Source: Litoribacter ruber (lineage in GTDB: Bacteria > Bacteroidota > Bacteroidia > Cytophagales > Cyclobacteriaceae). From it: a stretch of 64,000 nucleotides of DNA. The position numbers and the translations under genes were made by a program. Shown here piece after piece: positions 44,165 through 52,714 of the stretch. Below the pieces are notes generated by a model. The model did no database searches and was not told the DNA's origin. It saw nothing but the letters and a program-made list of their open reading frames with translations. Position 1 is the first letter of the stretch; every line of letters begins with the position of its first letter. The stretch spans positions 474,512 through 538,511 of the forward strand of contig NZ_JAHBGI010000001.1 in assembly GCF_018500185.1 (NCBI RefSeq). Direction: 5' to 3'.

Positions 44165-45546
44165 CATTTTTAAGTTTGATTTTCTCATCTATTTTGTTTA
44201 GAGCATGGTAGCATAGGTTTTTTCATTGTTCCTATAAATTAAGTGTCCCATTTCTCCAGACTTTTACAAAATTTGAAAAGTTAGAGAAATTAGCTATTTT
44301 CAAGTTCTTTTTCACAACACCTCTTAACGTCATGTGTATATTTTTTATGAGCTAGTTGGATAAACCGGCCTATCATTACCCCTCCCAAAAGTTTCGGATC
44401 CATTGATTCATTCTCAGTTTAAAAGCTCTAATCGCCTGCAATTCCTGGGGATGCTGACCTACTTGAATCCTTTAGATTCCCTAATTCACCTAATCTTCTC
44501 GTTTACAGCCAATTCGAATTTAGATTTTTTTTGCCTTTAAAATTGGGGGAGTAAAGAATGATTAAGGATTTATCTTAACAAAATCGAAATCATAATAATT
44601 CAATTCGGATGGATTCCTAACCCTTATTTAAATTGGTTGTAAAGTAAAAGCTCTGGTTATTTTCTTGATTTTAGGGTGTGTATTCCGAGCTATATTATAC
44701 CACCGTTTCGATCCAAAGTATACCACTGTTCTGAGGGAAAGTATACCATTTATTCCGAGGGAAAGTACCAGGAAAGTCGCCTTTTTTCCGGCTGATTCCG
44801 AGGCAAAGTATACCATGGATATAGCTGTTCGATTTGTGCCACCCGTTTGGAGTAACTGCGCCACCTGTTTTGGTTTAACGGTGCCAGTTTTGGGCCGGGG
44901 TTCGGTTCGAATTGTGCCACTTTGGGAGATCAAGTATGATTATTCAGACCATCGTGACCCCTCAATATACAGCAGGATTTATTGACCCGATGTCCCTAGA
45001 TTCATTGTCGGGACTGATCCCCAAAAATAATTGCAGTAAATGATTCCGGAACAGGTTGACCTCTTTTGGTCCTATTCCGGAGACGGGTAATTTTGAAGGG
45101 TGGAATAGAAAGTTAAATTTCGAGGTCCGTTGACCTGTACCAGCTATTAAAAAAGCCCCCGACCTCTCGGAGGCTTAAATTACTCACTGGAGGGTGGTTA
45201 ACAACTTTGCCGAATTAACTATTGCTTATGAAATATAAGAATAAAAGGTTTGTGGCACAATAATTTGAAGGTGGAAATTGGTTGGCTTGAATACCCCATA
45301 AATTGTGAATAGAGCCTTTTTCTATATATCGGTTCGATATGTGCCACTCGTTTCGGTTTAATTGCGACAACCGTCCCGGTTTAAACAGACCGGTAATGTC
45401 ATAGTGCTATTTGAGCCACTATTTTCATAATCCCTCTTACTACATTTTCCTATCGATCATCTGTCATCCGCTATGCCCTCCAATAAAAATTTAACAATAT
45501 TATAACTATTCTATTAAAAACTTGTCTTTATCACCAACTCCCTTAC
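44165..45546. mobile_element. Degraded IS21-like region without intact genes
   Basis: About 1.4 kb with no gene. Near 44700-44815 'aaagtataccac/cat' words repeat four times. Near 44830-44930 and 45335-45395 repeated 'tgtgccacccgtttgg', 'gcgccacctgttttgg' and 'tgtgccactcgtttcgg' words resemble multiple terminal repeats of IS21 elements. A 50-bp block (45150-45204, 'agcccccgacctctcggagg' plus 'tactcactggagggtgg') recurs at 49653-49710. Confidence 0.5.
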
Positions 45547-45625
45547 AAATTACCCCAATCACGGTATTTTTTAATTGTAATTAATTCCTTAATCTTGGCG
45601 GAGGTAAGGTGAACGGGCTGTAGGT
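45547..45625 (+). repeat. Upstream module, partial copy 3
   Basis: 'taccccaatcacggtatttt' to 'cttggcggaggtaaggtgaa' matches the first ~80 bp of the modules at 25231 and 28097. The preceding ~60 bp also resemble the sequence before copy 2. After 45625 the copy diverges. Confidence 0.7.
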
Positions 45626-46152
45626 AAATAGCTAGGGGTTCTTACTAGTAGATAAGCCATCCTCGCAAATGTAAAGATACTGGGGCTGGAACTCAATGAC
45701 CGGTTTATGGATCAAGCAGGTAATGCCATGGTATATCCAACGGACTATGAAATCTCTGGAACTGTCCTGGACCTAATGGATGGAGAAGTCCGGTGTCAAG
45801 AGATTTAAGAAGAAATGAACCCTGTTCACAGAGAAGGATGCAGAGGGGTGGATTCTGGACTTTGCGAATATCCTATTAGACGTTATACCACGATCGAATC
45901 GAGGTATAACGTCTAATAGTGCGAAGGGTTTAGGTCCAAGGACATATTATGAAGCTATAGCGACATAAATTTAGATCTAGTGTCGCGATAAAAGGTGACT
46001 TTATAAATTTTTAGCTTATCGCGCCAAGGGTGTTGCGATAGATATGGTTAGAGGTTATGTTTTGAGATAGAATTGCTTTTTTAATCCTAAAATTAAGTGA
46101 TTTTATGATATGTTGAAAAAACGAATTTAATTTACAATTAAAATTACAAAAT
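45626..46152. other. Debris with a perfect 15-bp inverted repeat
   Basis: No gene. ATTAGACGTTATACC (45875-45889) and its exact inverse (45903-45917) flank a 13-nt loop containing CGATCG. Then comes a second copy of the short C-terminal tail (45921-45968) and 'gtcgcgat'/'atcgcgcc' words (45975-46025) resembling 25010-25070. Confidence 0.55.
45921..45968 (+). pseudogene. C-terminal remnant, second copy
   Basis: AKGLGPRTYYEAIAT then TAA, clearly related to the tail at 24937-24999 (RKGAGPGIYYEAIAT). Upstream sequence is unrelated, so both are truncated relics of the same gene family. Confidence 0.4.
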
Positions 46153-46590
46153 ATGTTTGGTTTCATTAAAAAAATTTCAAATTCAGTTGAACTTACAAAA
46201 AACATTCAACACCTATGTGTTCAGATTGAAAATATTTCTCCGGTTTTACAGCAAGACCCATATAGTTATTTAGATGAAGTTATCGCATTGAATTTTTATT
46301 TTCAAAGGGATGTTGTTGATGCAATGGAACAGACAAATTATGAGTTACATAATAAAATATATTTGTCAAATGGTCAATCAATAACAGTAGCTGAAATATT
46401 GACAAACATTGGAGGGTTCTTCTTTGAAATAAGTAGCGGTCTGAACGATAAAAATTATCTCTCAATTATTGAAGATATTGGTAAAAAAGGTCAAGTATAT
46501 AGACGTCTTGAAAATATGTTGCCTAAGTCATTAAAAGATTTTGACGTGATAAATACCTATTTTGATGGTGTTTATCTTTCTTATAGATAA
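46153..46590 (+). CDS. Hypothetical protein
   Basis: 145 residues, start ATG at 46153 (MFGFIKKISNSVELTKNI). Predicted helical and soluble; no recognised domain. It follows the third, partial copy of the cargo-associated module, in the same relative position as the unknown gene at 25472 and the nuclease at 28351. A terminator-like hairpin lies 166 bp after the stop. Function unknown. Confidence 0.6.
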   Translation: MFGFIKKISNSVELTKNIQHLCVQIENISPVLQQDPYSYLDEVIALNFYFQRDVVDAMEQTNYELHNKIYLSNGQSITVAEILTNIGGFFFEISSGLNDKNYLSIIEDIGKKGQVYRRLENMLPKSLKDFDVINTYFDGVYLSYR

Positions 46591-46756
46591 ATTTATTCAA
46601 GCTAAAGAAAGAGAATTAATCTGAATGGTAGGTTTGATTCTTTTTAAATATTATGCTTCTTAACGTTAAAGTAGCAGTGTTTTTAAGGTATCTATCCTCC
46701 CCTGTAATCGGTAAAAAAAAACTGCACCAAATTTGGCAACAAATAGGGCACCACTA

Positions 46757-46790
46757 AAAATCCTCTTAGGGCATGCCCCAAGAGGATTTT
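46757..46790 (+). terminator. Terminator-like hairpin
   Basis: AAAATCCTCTT (46757-46767) pairs with AAGAGGATTTT (46780-46790), and the inner GGGC/GCCC extends the stem. The A-run before and T-run after allow function in either direction. Confidence 0.7.
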
Positions 46791-47087
46791 AGACTATTTT
46801 GCTGATTGACCAAAACTAGCATTTCATAAATGTGTACTTTGGCAATTTTATGTCTTATTTCGAAATCCACTGCCTCCAAATGGAGAATTTTTTCCTCCGG
46901 CAGATCAGTGAGGACATTGTCCTCAACCAGAGCAAGTACCTATCCATGAGCGAGAAGGGCTAAGGGCTGATTCTGATACAGCAACCCCTCAAAGTCCTTG
47001 CCCCCCCCCCCCCCTTTGAAGAATTTGTTAGTTTGAGTAAGGATCAGTATAATCCGGAAAATGAGAACACTATTCTTACCAATTAGG
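46791..47087. other. Spacer with a 14-C homopolymer
   Basis: A small frame from about 46850 (MSYFEIHCLQMENFFLRQIS) is open for ~36 codons but has no support. A run of 14 C lies at 47001-47014, about 75 bp past the stop codon of the leftward gene at 47088. Confidence 0.5.
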
Positions 47088-47525
47088 TCAAGAATTAATT
47101 TTCGTTCTCTCATCCTTTTTAAGGACAATCTGATCATACAACAAGCCTAAAAACAATAAAAATTCCAATATTATTATTGACCCAATTCCCCATTTCCCGG
47201 GGATTTCGAAATAAAATCCGAGTAGGATAGGTAAATAAAATACAGGGATAGAGACTAAAGCTCCCATAATGGCCAAAACATTAGCCCCTCCTTCAGCAAC
47301 GAAATCCACAAATTTAAAATGGGCAAATAAATAAGAGTTGAGTAACCAGATTGGAGATCCTATGGAAAAAGCAATTAGTAATAACTTCACAGTATCTGCG
47401 TGTGAAAATAGCTGATTGTAAAAAATGAATGTGAATAAAATTCCTGAACCCATTACAGAAATAAGGAAAAGTAGAAGTGTAATAACGGCAGGAGCTTTTA
47501 ATTCCTGTAGATCAAGTGGCATCAT
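47088..47525 (-). CDS. Four-helix membrane protein of unknown function
   Basis: 145 residues with four hydrophobic segments (about 12-34, 46-66, 79-102 and 107-131) and a basic tail (KKDERTKINS). No motif recognised. It is on the same strand as, and 115 bp downstream of, the DUF4209-like gene, so the two could be co-transcribed. A two-gene unit of a HEPN-like protein plus a membrane protein recalls some abortive-infection systems, but this is inference from layout alone. Confidence 0.6.
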   Translation of the reverse strand: MMPLDLQELKAPAVITLLLFLISVMGSGILFTFIFYNQLFSHADTVKLLLIAFSIGSPIWLLNSYLFAHFKFVDFVAEGGANVLAIMGALVSIPVFYLPILLGFYFEIPGKWGIGSIIILEFLLFLGLLYDQIVLKKDERTKINS

Positions 47526-47640
47526 TGGGAAACTTTATGGTTCTAATGGGAATTCTTTTTTAACTGTAATTAATAAAGGGTCGGTATCCTACCATGCCCG
47601 TAATTCGATTTTTGCGGTGTATATGTTATTTGAATATAAT

Positions 47641-49335
47641 TCATGATGTTTTCTCATTTTCCCTTAACCGATACTTTGAGAGTCTTAATAAAGCACCGAT
47701 AACGAGAAGCATTTTTTTCAGATTATAATGGTGAGAATGATAAAAGGAATGGGCTATATTGTTTCTGATATCAAGACCTCCAGCTCCACCAAACAGGTAT
47801 TGAAATAACATTTGGTCATCCCGGTTGAACAAAGAAGTAAATCCTTCGGATTCAAGCATTTTATTTAAGGTCATTTGCTCAACTCTATTTGCTATAGTGA
47901 CACTGACAGTTTTCCCGCACTGCTGCAAGAAGTACCTTAACAAACCTTCAAATTTGGGTACGATGCTATCAAGGCATAAAATGAAATTAAGCCTATGTTC
48001 CTGGTTGTCCGCTTTGAGTTCCAATTGGGAATAAAATTCTCGTAATGATGGCTCTAATAAAGAAAGCCAAGAAAGTGCATGCTGATTTTGCTCCTGGTCA
48101 AGGATGTAATAAGGCTGGCCAAGCCAGGTTCTATCTCTGAGAAAATTTAATAAATTATCTGCAGTCAATTGAGAAGATCTAACTCCTTCAGTATATAAAA
48201 CTTCCAGAAACGGATTTGTGTTGAAATCCAGCTCTAGCTTATAAAAATCTAACTTAATGACATTTTTTTCAATTTCTTCATCTCCTTCACTGGTGTTATT
48301 GGTAATGTCAAAGAAGATGGTTCGGGTTCCCCTAAAAAAATCAGGGATATACTTGTTATCCTCCTCATCAAATGGTTTTGCTGAGGGGAAATCAATTCCT
48401 GAAATTAGCCGAGTATAATTAAAATCGGCATCTTTTGTACGGACCAATTCTTTGGCAGCTTCTATTTTTTGGTCACGGAATTCAAATAAATGCTTATGCT
48501 TTTCCCTTGTTAATTGTATGAGGGTCGATGGCAGATCTACCTTTAGCCGGCTTTCTTCATACAAAGTTTCAACTAGCGCAAGCTTTTCTTCATTTTTAGC
48601 TCTTTTAAAATTGAGTCGAGCTTGCCGGATATTGTCCAGTCTAATCCAGCTCCGGGTGGGGTCCGTGTCCTGAAGTGCTGATTCATAATGAAAGTTGCCA
48701 AGTAGGTCAAACCACTTTTTTGGATTGATCTTTAACCTTTTTGCCAGATTGAGTGCATTAGGGATGTATTCGTGAATAATTAAAAACGCATCATTTTTCT
48801 TGAAATTCTTAAAAAATTCTTGTTCATACACTTGAAAGGCTGTGTTTAAACTTTCTTTGTCAAAAAGTTTTGGATGTTTCAATGTTAAGGATACCAAATG
48901 ATCCTTTTCATAGAAGGGGATGTTTATGTGATTCCAAAGCAGGTCTCTGAAAAGAAGATTTAATTCTTCTCTTGGTTCATTGACTTCCATTACCAAAGTA
49001 TTGAGGTGACCAAAATTCTCGCCTACTAAAGAGAGAATTTCCTCCTGTATTCCGGTTTTGAGGATATTCAGATAGACATCAATTGTTGCAAAGTAATTCG
49101 ATATGGCTTTTTGGGCAAAATCTTTTCTCTTTAGTTTTGAGGGACATTTCCAAAGCACGTGGTAATAGCGAGACTTTAAGATTGGATGAATGGACCTTTC
49201 CGCTCTATCCAATAAATAGTCAAATTCCATTTTTGCTTTTTCTGTTAAGTCCTCATAAGCGCAAGTTTTTTCGGGTTTTCCTGTTTTTCTACAAATAAGA
49301 CGAAAAAAGTCATCCTGCTCAGGATGAAAAATCAT
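47641..49335 (-). CDS. DUF4209-like protein with HEPN-type RNxxxH motif
   Basis: 564 residues from the ATG at 49335. The C-terminal ~100 residues carry the DUF4209 theme 'LNFILCLDSIVPKFEGLLRY' and 'GGLDIRNNIAHSFYH'. RNNIAH is an R-x4-H motif as in HEPN-fold ribonucleases. The N-terminal ~450 residues are helical repeats with no assigned domain. In the same frame upstream, 12 codons and then a TAA (49372-49374) separate it from a 47-codon open stretch with its own ATG at 49515 (MTAKEVNLYEISSIATLNEF). The native protein may therefore once have begun at 49515. If so, this is a nonsense mutant, restarted or inactive. Confidence 0.7.
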   Translation of the reverse strand: MIFHPEQDDFFRLICRKTGKPEKTCAYEDLTEKAKMEFDYLLDRAERSIHPILKSRYYHVLWKCPSKLKRKDFAQKAISNYFATIDVYLNILKTGIQEEILSLVGENFGHLNTLVMEVNEPREELNLLFRDLLWNHINIPFYEKDHLVSLTLKHPKLFDKESLNTAFQVYEQEFFKNFKKNDAFLIIHEYIPNALNLAKRLKINPKKWFDLLGNFHYESALQDTDPTRSWIRLDNIRQARLNFKRAKNEEKLALVETLYEESRLKVDLPSTLIQLTREKHKHLFEFRDQKIEAAKELVRTKDADFNYTRLISGIDFPSAKPFDEEDNKYIPDFFRGTRTIFFDITNNTSEGDEEIEKNVIKLDFYKLELDFNTNPFLEVLYTEGVRSSQLTADNLLNFLRDRTWLGQPYYILDQEQNQHALSWLSLLEPSLREFYSQLELKADNQEHRLNFILCLDSIVPKFEGLLRYFLQQCGKTVSVTIANRVEQMTLNKMLESEGFTSLFNRDDQMLFQYLFGGAGGLDIRNNIAHSFYHSHHYNLKKMLLVIGALLRLSKYRLRENEKTS

Positions 49336-49371
49336 GTAATCAATTTCAAATTGGGCTTTTTCTTTTTCTAT

Positions 49372-49515
49372 TTAGTCTAATGTAAGGTCTCTATACCTTA
49401 CCAGAAGGTTTGCATGCTCCCTTCTGGTTTCTAATTCGAGGATGTTGTTTTCGATAAACTCATTAAGGGTTGCAATAGAGCTTATTTCGTATAAATTAAC
49501 TTCTTTGGCTGTCAT
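49372..49515 (-). pseudogene. Detached N-terminal segment of the DUF4209-like gene
   Basis: ATG at 49515, then 47 codons (ending 'LLVRYRDLTLD') and TAA at 49372-49374, exactly in frame with the following 564-residue frame. The residues after the stop (IEKEKAQFEIDY) continue the same charged helical character. Consistent with a single nonsense change, or with a short independent upstream ORF that is translationally coupled. Confidence 0.5.
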
Positions 49516-50263
49516 GAATGATCAATAAGGTTACAAGCGTGACTTAAAGATATTAGATTGTTGTCTAAAATCCTTTGGAGACTAATTCATTGTGAGACAA
49601 ATAGTTACGGGCAGGTGAGATTTCTTTTTACTCTTTAAAATAAAGCATCAAAAAAGCCCCCGATCTCTCGGAGGCTGTACGTTACTCACTGGAGGGTGGT
49701 ATACAACTTAATCCCATTTATTATTTTCAAATGAATATAGGTACAAAAGCCTTGAATCGCAATTTTAGGAAAAGTAATTTTTCTGACTTTCTAAATTTGA
49801 AATCCCATATTTCTAAGTTCCTTTAAGCTCTATACCGTCTTCATTGCCATCATTAATATAGTTGAGTGTTAAATCAATTGTCGAAATTATTCCTCTTCCC
49901 TTCGCAATTCGGTCATAGGGTAGCTTCTGCCAGGAATAGAGGCTTTTCTATTTAGCTTCACATCGTGACCTAAGCTCAATTAGCTGTTTCTGGGTATCCA
50001 TAATCAAATGTTTATTTTGTTGACCACTTTTTGTCTATAATATAAACATAAATAATGGCCTTCAAATCTCATGATAAAAAATTCTCCACCTGCTCGATTT
50101 TTCTCTTTCGATCTTAGTATAGACTATTCAAAAAGGTGCAACTTTTCAAAATTCGGTTTTAAGAATCGTTTAAGTGACGATCTGTAATCTATAAAATTGG
50201 AAATCATAGGTTTGTGGCCAATTCAACAATTGCATATAATTCAGACTTGAGAATTAAGAAGAG
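49516..50263. other. AT-rich spacer
   Basis: About 750 bp without a credible gene. It includes a second copy (49653-49710) of the 50-bp block at 45150-45204, which contains a small AGCC...GGCT stem. The rest is single-copy AT-rich DNA that should hold the promoter for the leftward gene starting at 49335 or 49515. Confidence 0.45.
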
Positions 50264-50806
50264 CTACAATTTTTTGAAAGGATTGATTTTATAGATATAG
50301 ACAGATTTTGTACCTGCTGGATCTTCTCTTAATAAATAATTCTTTTCCACTAGCTGTTTTAACGCATTGGATACTTGTTTACTTGTAAGCCTAGCATTAG
50401 GGAATAAAGTTAATATTTCAGAGACGGTCATTCCTTTTCTCATCTGGGGATTCTCTTTTAAGGTTTCGCTTAAAAGCTTTGGGATTGATTTATTTGATAA
50501 GAAATAGGCTTTTGTTGTTATGTTATTCTTTTTAAAAGAATCCAAGAAAGTGGGAGCCGCTCCTAATTTTGCATTTTCCTTCATAGTTAGTGAGTTATAG
50601 GTTACATCGTATAAAGTCAGAAATGCTTGTATAGTGGAAGAGTTAGGAGAGATTTGGTTTTCTGTTTTTTCCAACCTTCGAAGGTGGTCTTCGGAAATCC
50701 CAGTAGCAGCATGAACGCCTGAAATGGTCAAATTGGCTTCTTGCCTCAATTTTTTGAGGTTTTTGGCGAGTCTCGAGGTGTCAATTTTATGTCTTCCATC
50801 TTTCAT
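50264..50806 (-). CDS. XRE-family transcriptional regulator with winged-helix-like C terminus
   Basis: 180 residues. Residues ~12-70 are a Cro/C1-type helix-turn-helix ('LAKNLKKLRQEANLTISGVHAATGISEDHLRRLE'). The C-terminal ~70 residues ('MTVSEILTLFPNARLTSKQV' 'SNALKQLVEKNYLLREDPAG') look like a winged-helix domain. Likely a DNA-binding regulator. It is divergent from the structured element at 50926-51143, which starts 120 bp upstream of its ATG, so it may regulate that transcript or itself. No partner gene recognised. Confidence 0.8.
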   Translation of the reverse strand: MKDGRHKIDTSRLAKNLKKLRQEANLTISGVHAATGISEDHLRRLEKTENQISPNSSTIQAFLTLYDVTYNSLTMKENAKLGAAPTFLDSFKKNNITTKAYFLSNKSIPKLLSETLKENPQMRKGMTVSEILTLFPNARLTSKQVSNALKQLVEKNYLLREDPAGTKSVYIYKINPFKKL

Positions 50807-50925
50807 AAAACAAAGAGGAAGAAAAATTTGTCCTCATTTTTCGACATTTATGTTGTTTATTTGAGGACAAGTATTTATTTTAGCATTGTATTTCAGATGT
50901 TATTAAAATTAATTGGCATCTAGTC

Positions 50926-51143
50926 AGAGTCTTGTTGTAGAAACGTAGGAAATTTCTTGAAACGCAGGACTGAGAGTAGAAGCCCATCCACTATATTTGT
51001 GAATATAGAGGTGGGCTCACTCTTGGCATTGCGTTTCAGATTAAGGCTAGTTATAGTCTTAATCAGGTTCTCCTACGTACCTTACAACGTGTCGGGAGTA
51101 GCCCACCTCATTATTTTTTGAGGTCCTTCCTTGACAAGACTCT
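50926..51143. ncRNA. Highly structured 218-nt element (candidate ncRNA)
   Basis: Perfect nested stems are visible: AGAGTCTTGT/ACAAGACTCT (50926-50935 with 51134-51143), ACGTAGGA/TCCTACGT (50943-50950 with 51071-51078), TGAAACGCA/TGCGTTTCA (50958-50966 with 51030-51038), AGCCCA/TGGGCT (50981-50986 with 51012-51017), CTATATT/AATATAG (50991-50997 with 51002-51008), plus a separate 11-bp hairpin 51039-51064 and ACCTCA/TGAGGT (51105-51110 with 51119-51124). GAGGTGGGCT (51008-51017) can alternatively pair with AGCCCACCTC (51100-51109). Strand is not determined. Could be a 6S-like RNA, a riboregulator or a transposon hairpin. No known family recognised. Confidence 0.6.
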
Positions 51144-51160
51144 TTCAGAAAAATTAGATT

Positions 51161-51379
51161 ATGGAAGAGTGCTTCGTAAAATCCCACATAATTAAATTAA
51201 ACACTTCCGTTTTGGAAGATGTGGGACACTGCATTTCTATTCTTGAAAAAAACAAAATTCTACATCTGCGCTTCGGCCTCTTGGAACAAGTCGAATGTCG
51301 CTGCCCCAGTTCCATCTATCAAAATCCTAAAGTAACCAACAAGCAATTACAAAAGAATGTGATTAAATCTCCGGATTGA
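51161..51379 (+). CDS. Doubtful small hypothetical protein
   Basis: 72 residues starting 18 nt after the structured element (MEECFVKSHIIKLNTSVLED). No family, signal peptide or repeat seen. The frame ends exactly where the mini-hairpin repeats begin. Called with low confidence because coding signals are weak. It may instead be the 3' portion of the structured transcript. Confidence 0.25.
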   Translation: MEECFVKSHIIKLNTSVLEDVGHCISILEKNKILHLRFGLLEQVECRCPSSIYQNPKVTNKQLQKNVIKSPD

Positions 51380-51780
51380 CGCTGCGCTGTTTATTTGGCT
51401 TCGCCGGTCCTGGCTTCGCCGTTTACTTGCTGCGCGCTTACTGGCTTCGCTGTTTATTTGGCTGCGCCGATTAAGGTTTATGGTTTATGGAATTCCGGAT
51501 TTTTAAACCATAAACTTTCCCCGCAGGGGAAAAAATAAGCTATAAACCGAGAAGGTATTGAATAAAAAAAAGAATGCATCAATTCTTCGGGGGAGAAGTA
51601 TGCCTTGATGGCTGCGCCGGTTACTTGGCTTCGCCGTTTATGGGCTGCGCCGCTTAAGGGTTACATGGCTTCGCCGCTTACGTGGCTACGCCGGTTACTT
51701 GGCTTCGCCGTTTATTTGGCTTCGCCGGTTATGGGCTGCGCCGCTTAAGGGTTAAATGGCTTCGCCGGTTAGGGGTTCAC
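51375..51780. repeat. Array of mini-palindromes (GGCTTCGCC / GGGCTGCGCC)
   Basis: About fifteen copies of the 9-10 nt mini-hairpin words GGCTTCGCC or GGCTGCGCC, separated by 4-8 nt linkers such as 'gtttatt', 'gcttaagg' and 'ggttactt'. No coding potential. A heptamer array (GAACACT/GAACATT, 51804-51838) follows before the gene at 51890. Confidence 0.85.
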
Positions 51781-51889
51781 TGTTCACGGTTGGAGCCAGG
51801 GCTGAGCACTGAACACTGAACATTGAACATTGAACTTATAAACTTTAACCGTCCGCATTTGCGGACAATAAACTATAAACTATAAACCA

Positions 51890-52156
51890 ATGAAAAGTAT
51901 AAAACAATTTCTTGACGGGGTGTTGTGGCTGCTGGTGGGGGATCGGGGGCTGGAGGGGGGGATGCTCGGTAAGGGGAAACCCAATTGTACGTATGTGCCT
52001 GATCCCAAGCCGAAGCCGCTGAGCCGGGAACAGCAGGAGGCGATATTGCTGTGCAAGGCGATAGGGGTGATACTGCGGGAGGAGGGGATGAAGAATCAGC
52101 TGGACGTTCGGGTAGAGGTGAGGCCTTTGGGGAAGGAGCCGCCGGAAACGCAGTAG
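51890..52156 (+). CDS. Small hypothetical protein
   Basis: 88 residues: MKSIKQFLDGVLWLLVGDRG, then 'LSREQQEAILLCKAIGVILREEGMKN' as one likely helix, ending in a short beta-like segment 'LDVRVEVRPLGKEPPETQ'. No domain recognised. It is a self-contained frame of ordinary composition between two mini-palindrome arrays, which supports it being real. Function unknown. Confidence 0.55.
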   Translation: MKSIKQFLDGVLWLLVGDRGLEGGMLGKGKPNCTYVPDPKPKPLSREQQEAILLCKAIGVILREEGMKNQLDVRVEVRPLGKEPPETQ

Positions 52157-52600
52157 GTTATGGTTTATCGACTGCTGCGCAGTCTAGGTGATGGGCTGCG
52201 CCGTTTACTTGGCTTCGCCGTTTATGGGCTGCGCCGGGTATGGTTTATCGACTGCTGCGCAGTCTAGGGTATGGGCTGCGCCGTTTACTTGGCTTCGCCG
52301 TTTATGGGCTGCGCCGGGTATGGTTTATCGACTGCTGCGCAGTCTAGGTTACTTGGCTACGCCGTTTATGGCTTATGGTTTATGGGCTTCGCCGTTTATG
52401 GTTTATCGACTGCTGCGCAGTCTAGGTTATGGGCTGCGCCGTTTACTTGGCTTCGCCGTTTATGGGCTGCGCCGGTTATGGTTTATCGACTGCTGCGCAG
52501 TCTAGGTTACTTGGCTGGGCCGGTTACGGGGCTTCGCCGTTTATGGATTATTTGGCTTCGCCGCTTAAGGTTTATGGATAATGGTTGATCGTCCCGTGGG
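52157..52600. repeat. Second mini-palindrome array with GACTGC-TGC-GCAGTC units
   Basis: Four units of ~83-100 bp, each with 'ggtttatcgactgctgcgca' plus 'gtctagg', 'atgggctgcgcc', 'gtttacttggcttcgcc'. GACTGCTGCGCAGTC is a 6-bp palindromic stem with a 3-nt loop. Rightward open frames of ~105 codons across this array are repeat artefacts. Confidence 0.85.
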
Positions 52601-52714
52601 CATAATGCCCAGCGGGGACTGATTATAGGATTAAGGAGGAGTAATGGGGGGGGCTCTCGGGACAAGCGCTTCCAACGGGGGAATTAATTACGGTAAATAT
52701 TAACGATTAATACG

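Noticed and set aside
44665..44985. 106-codon frame and its antisense counterpart in the IS21-like debris
   Set aside because: Composed of repeated terminal words ('agtataccac', 'tgtgccacc'). No transposase motif.
50926..51143. Retron msr-msd interpretation of the structured element
   Set aside because: The ends are inverted repeats as in retrons, but there is no reverse transcriptase gene anywhere near it and no typical msr core was recognised.
52188..52588. Two overlapping ~105-codon frames rich in 'YGLSTAAQSR' words
   Set aside because: They consist only of the mini-palindrome array and occur in more than one frame.
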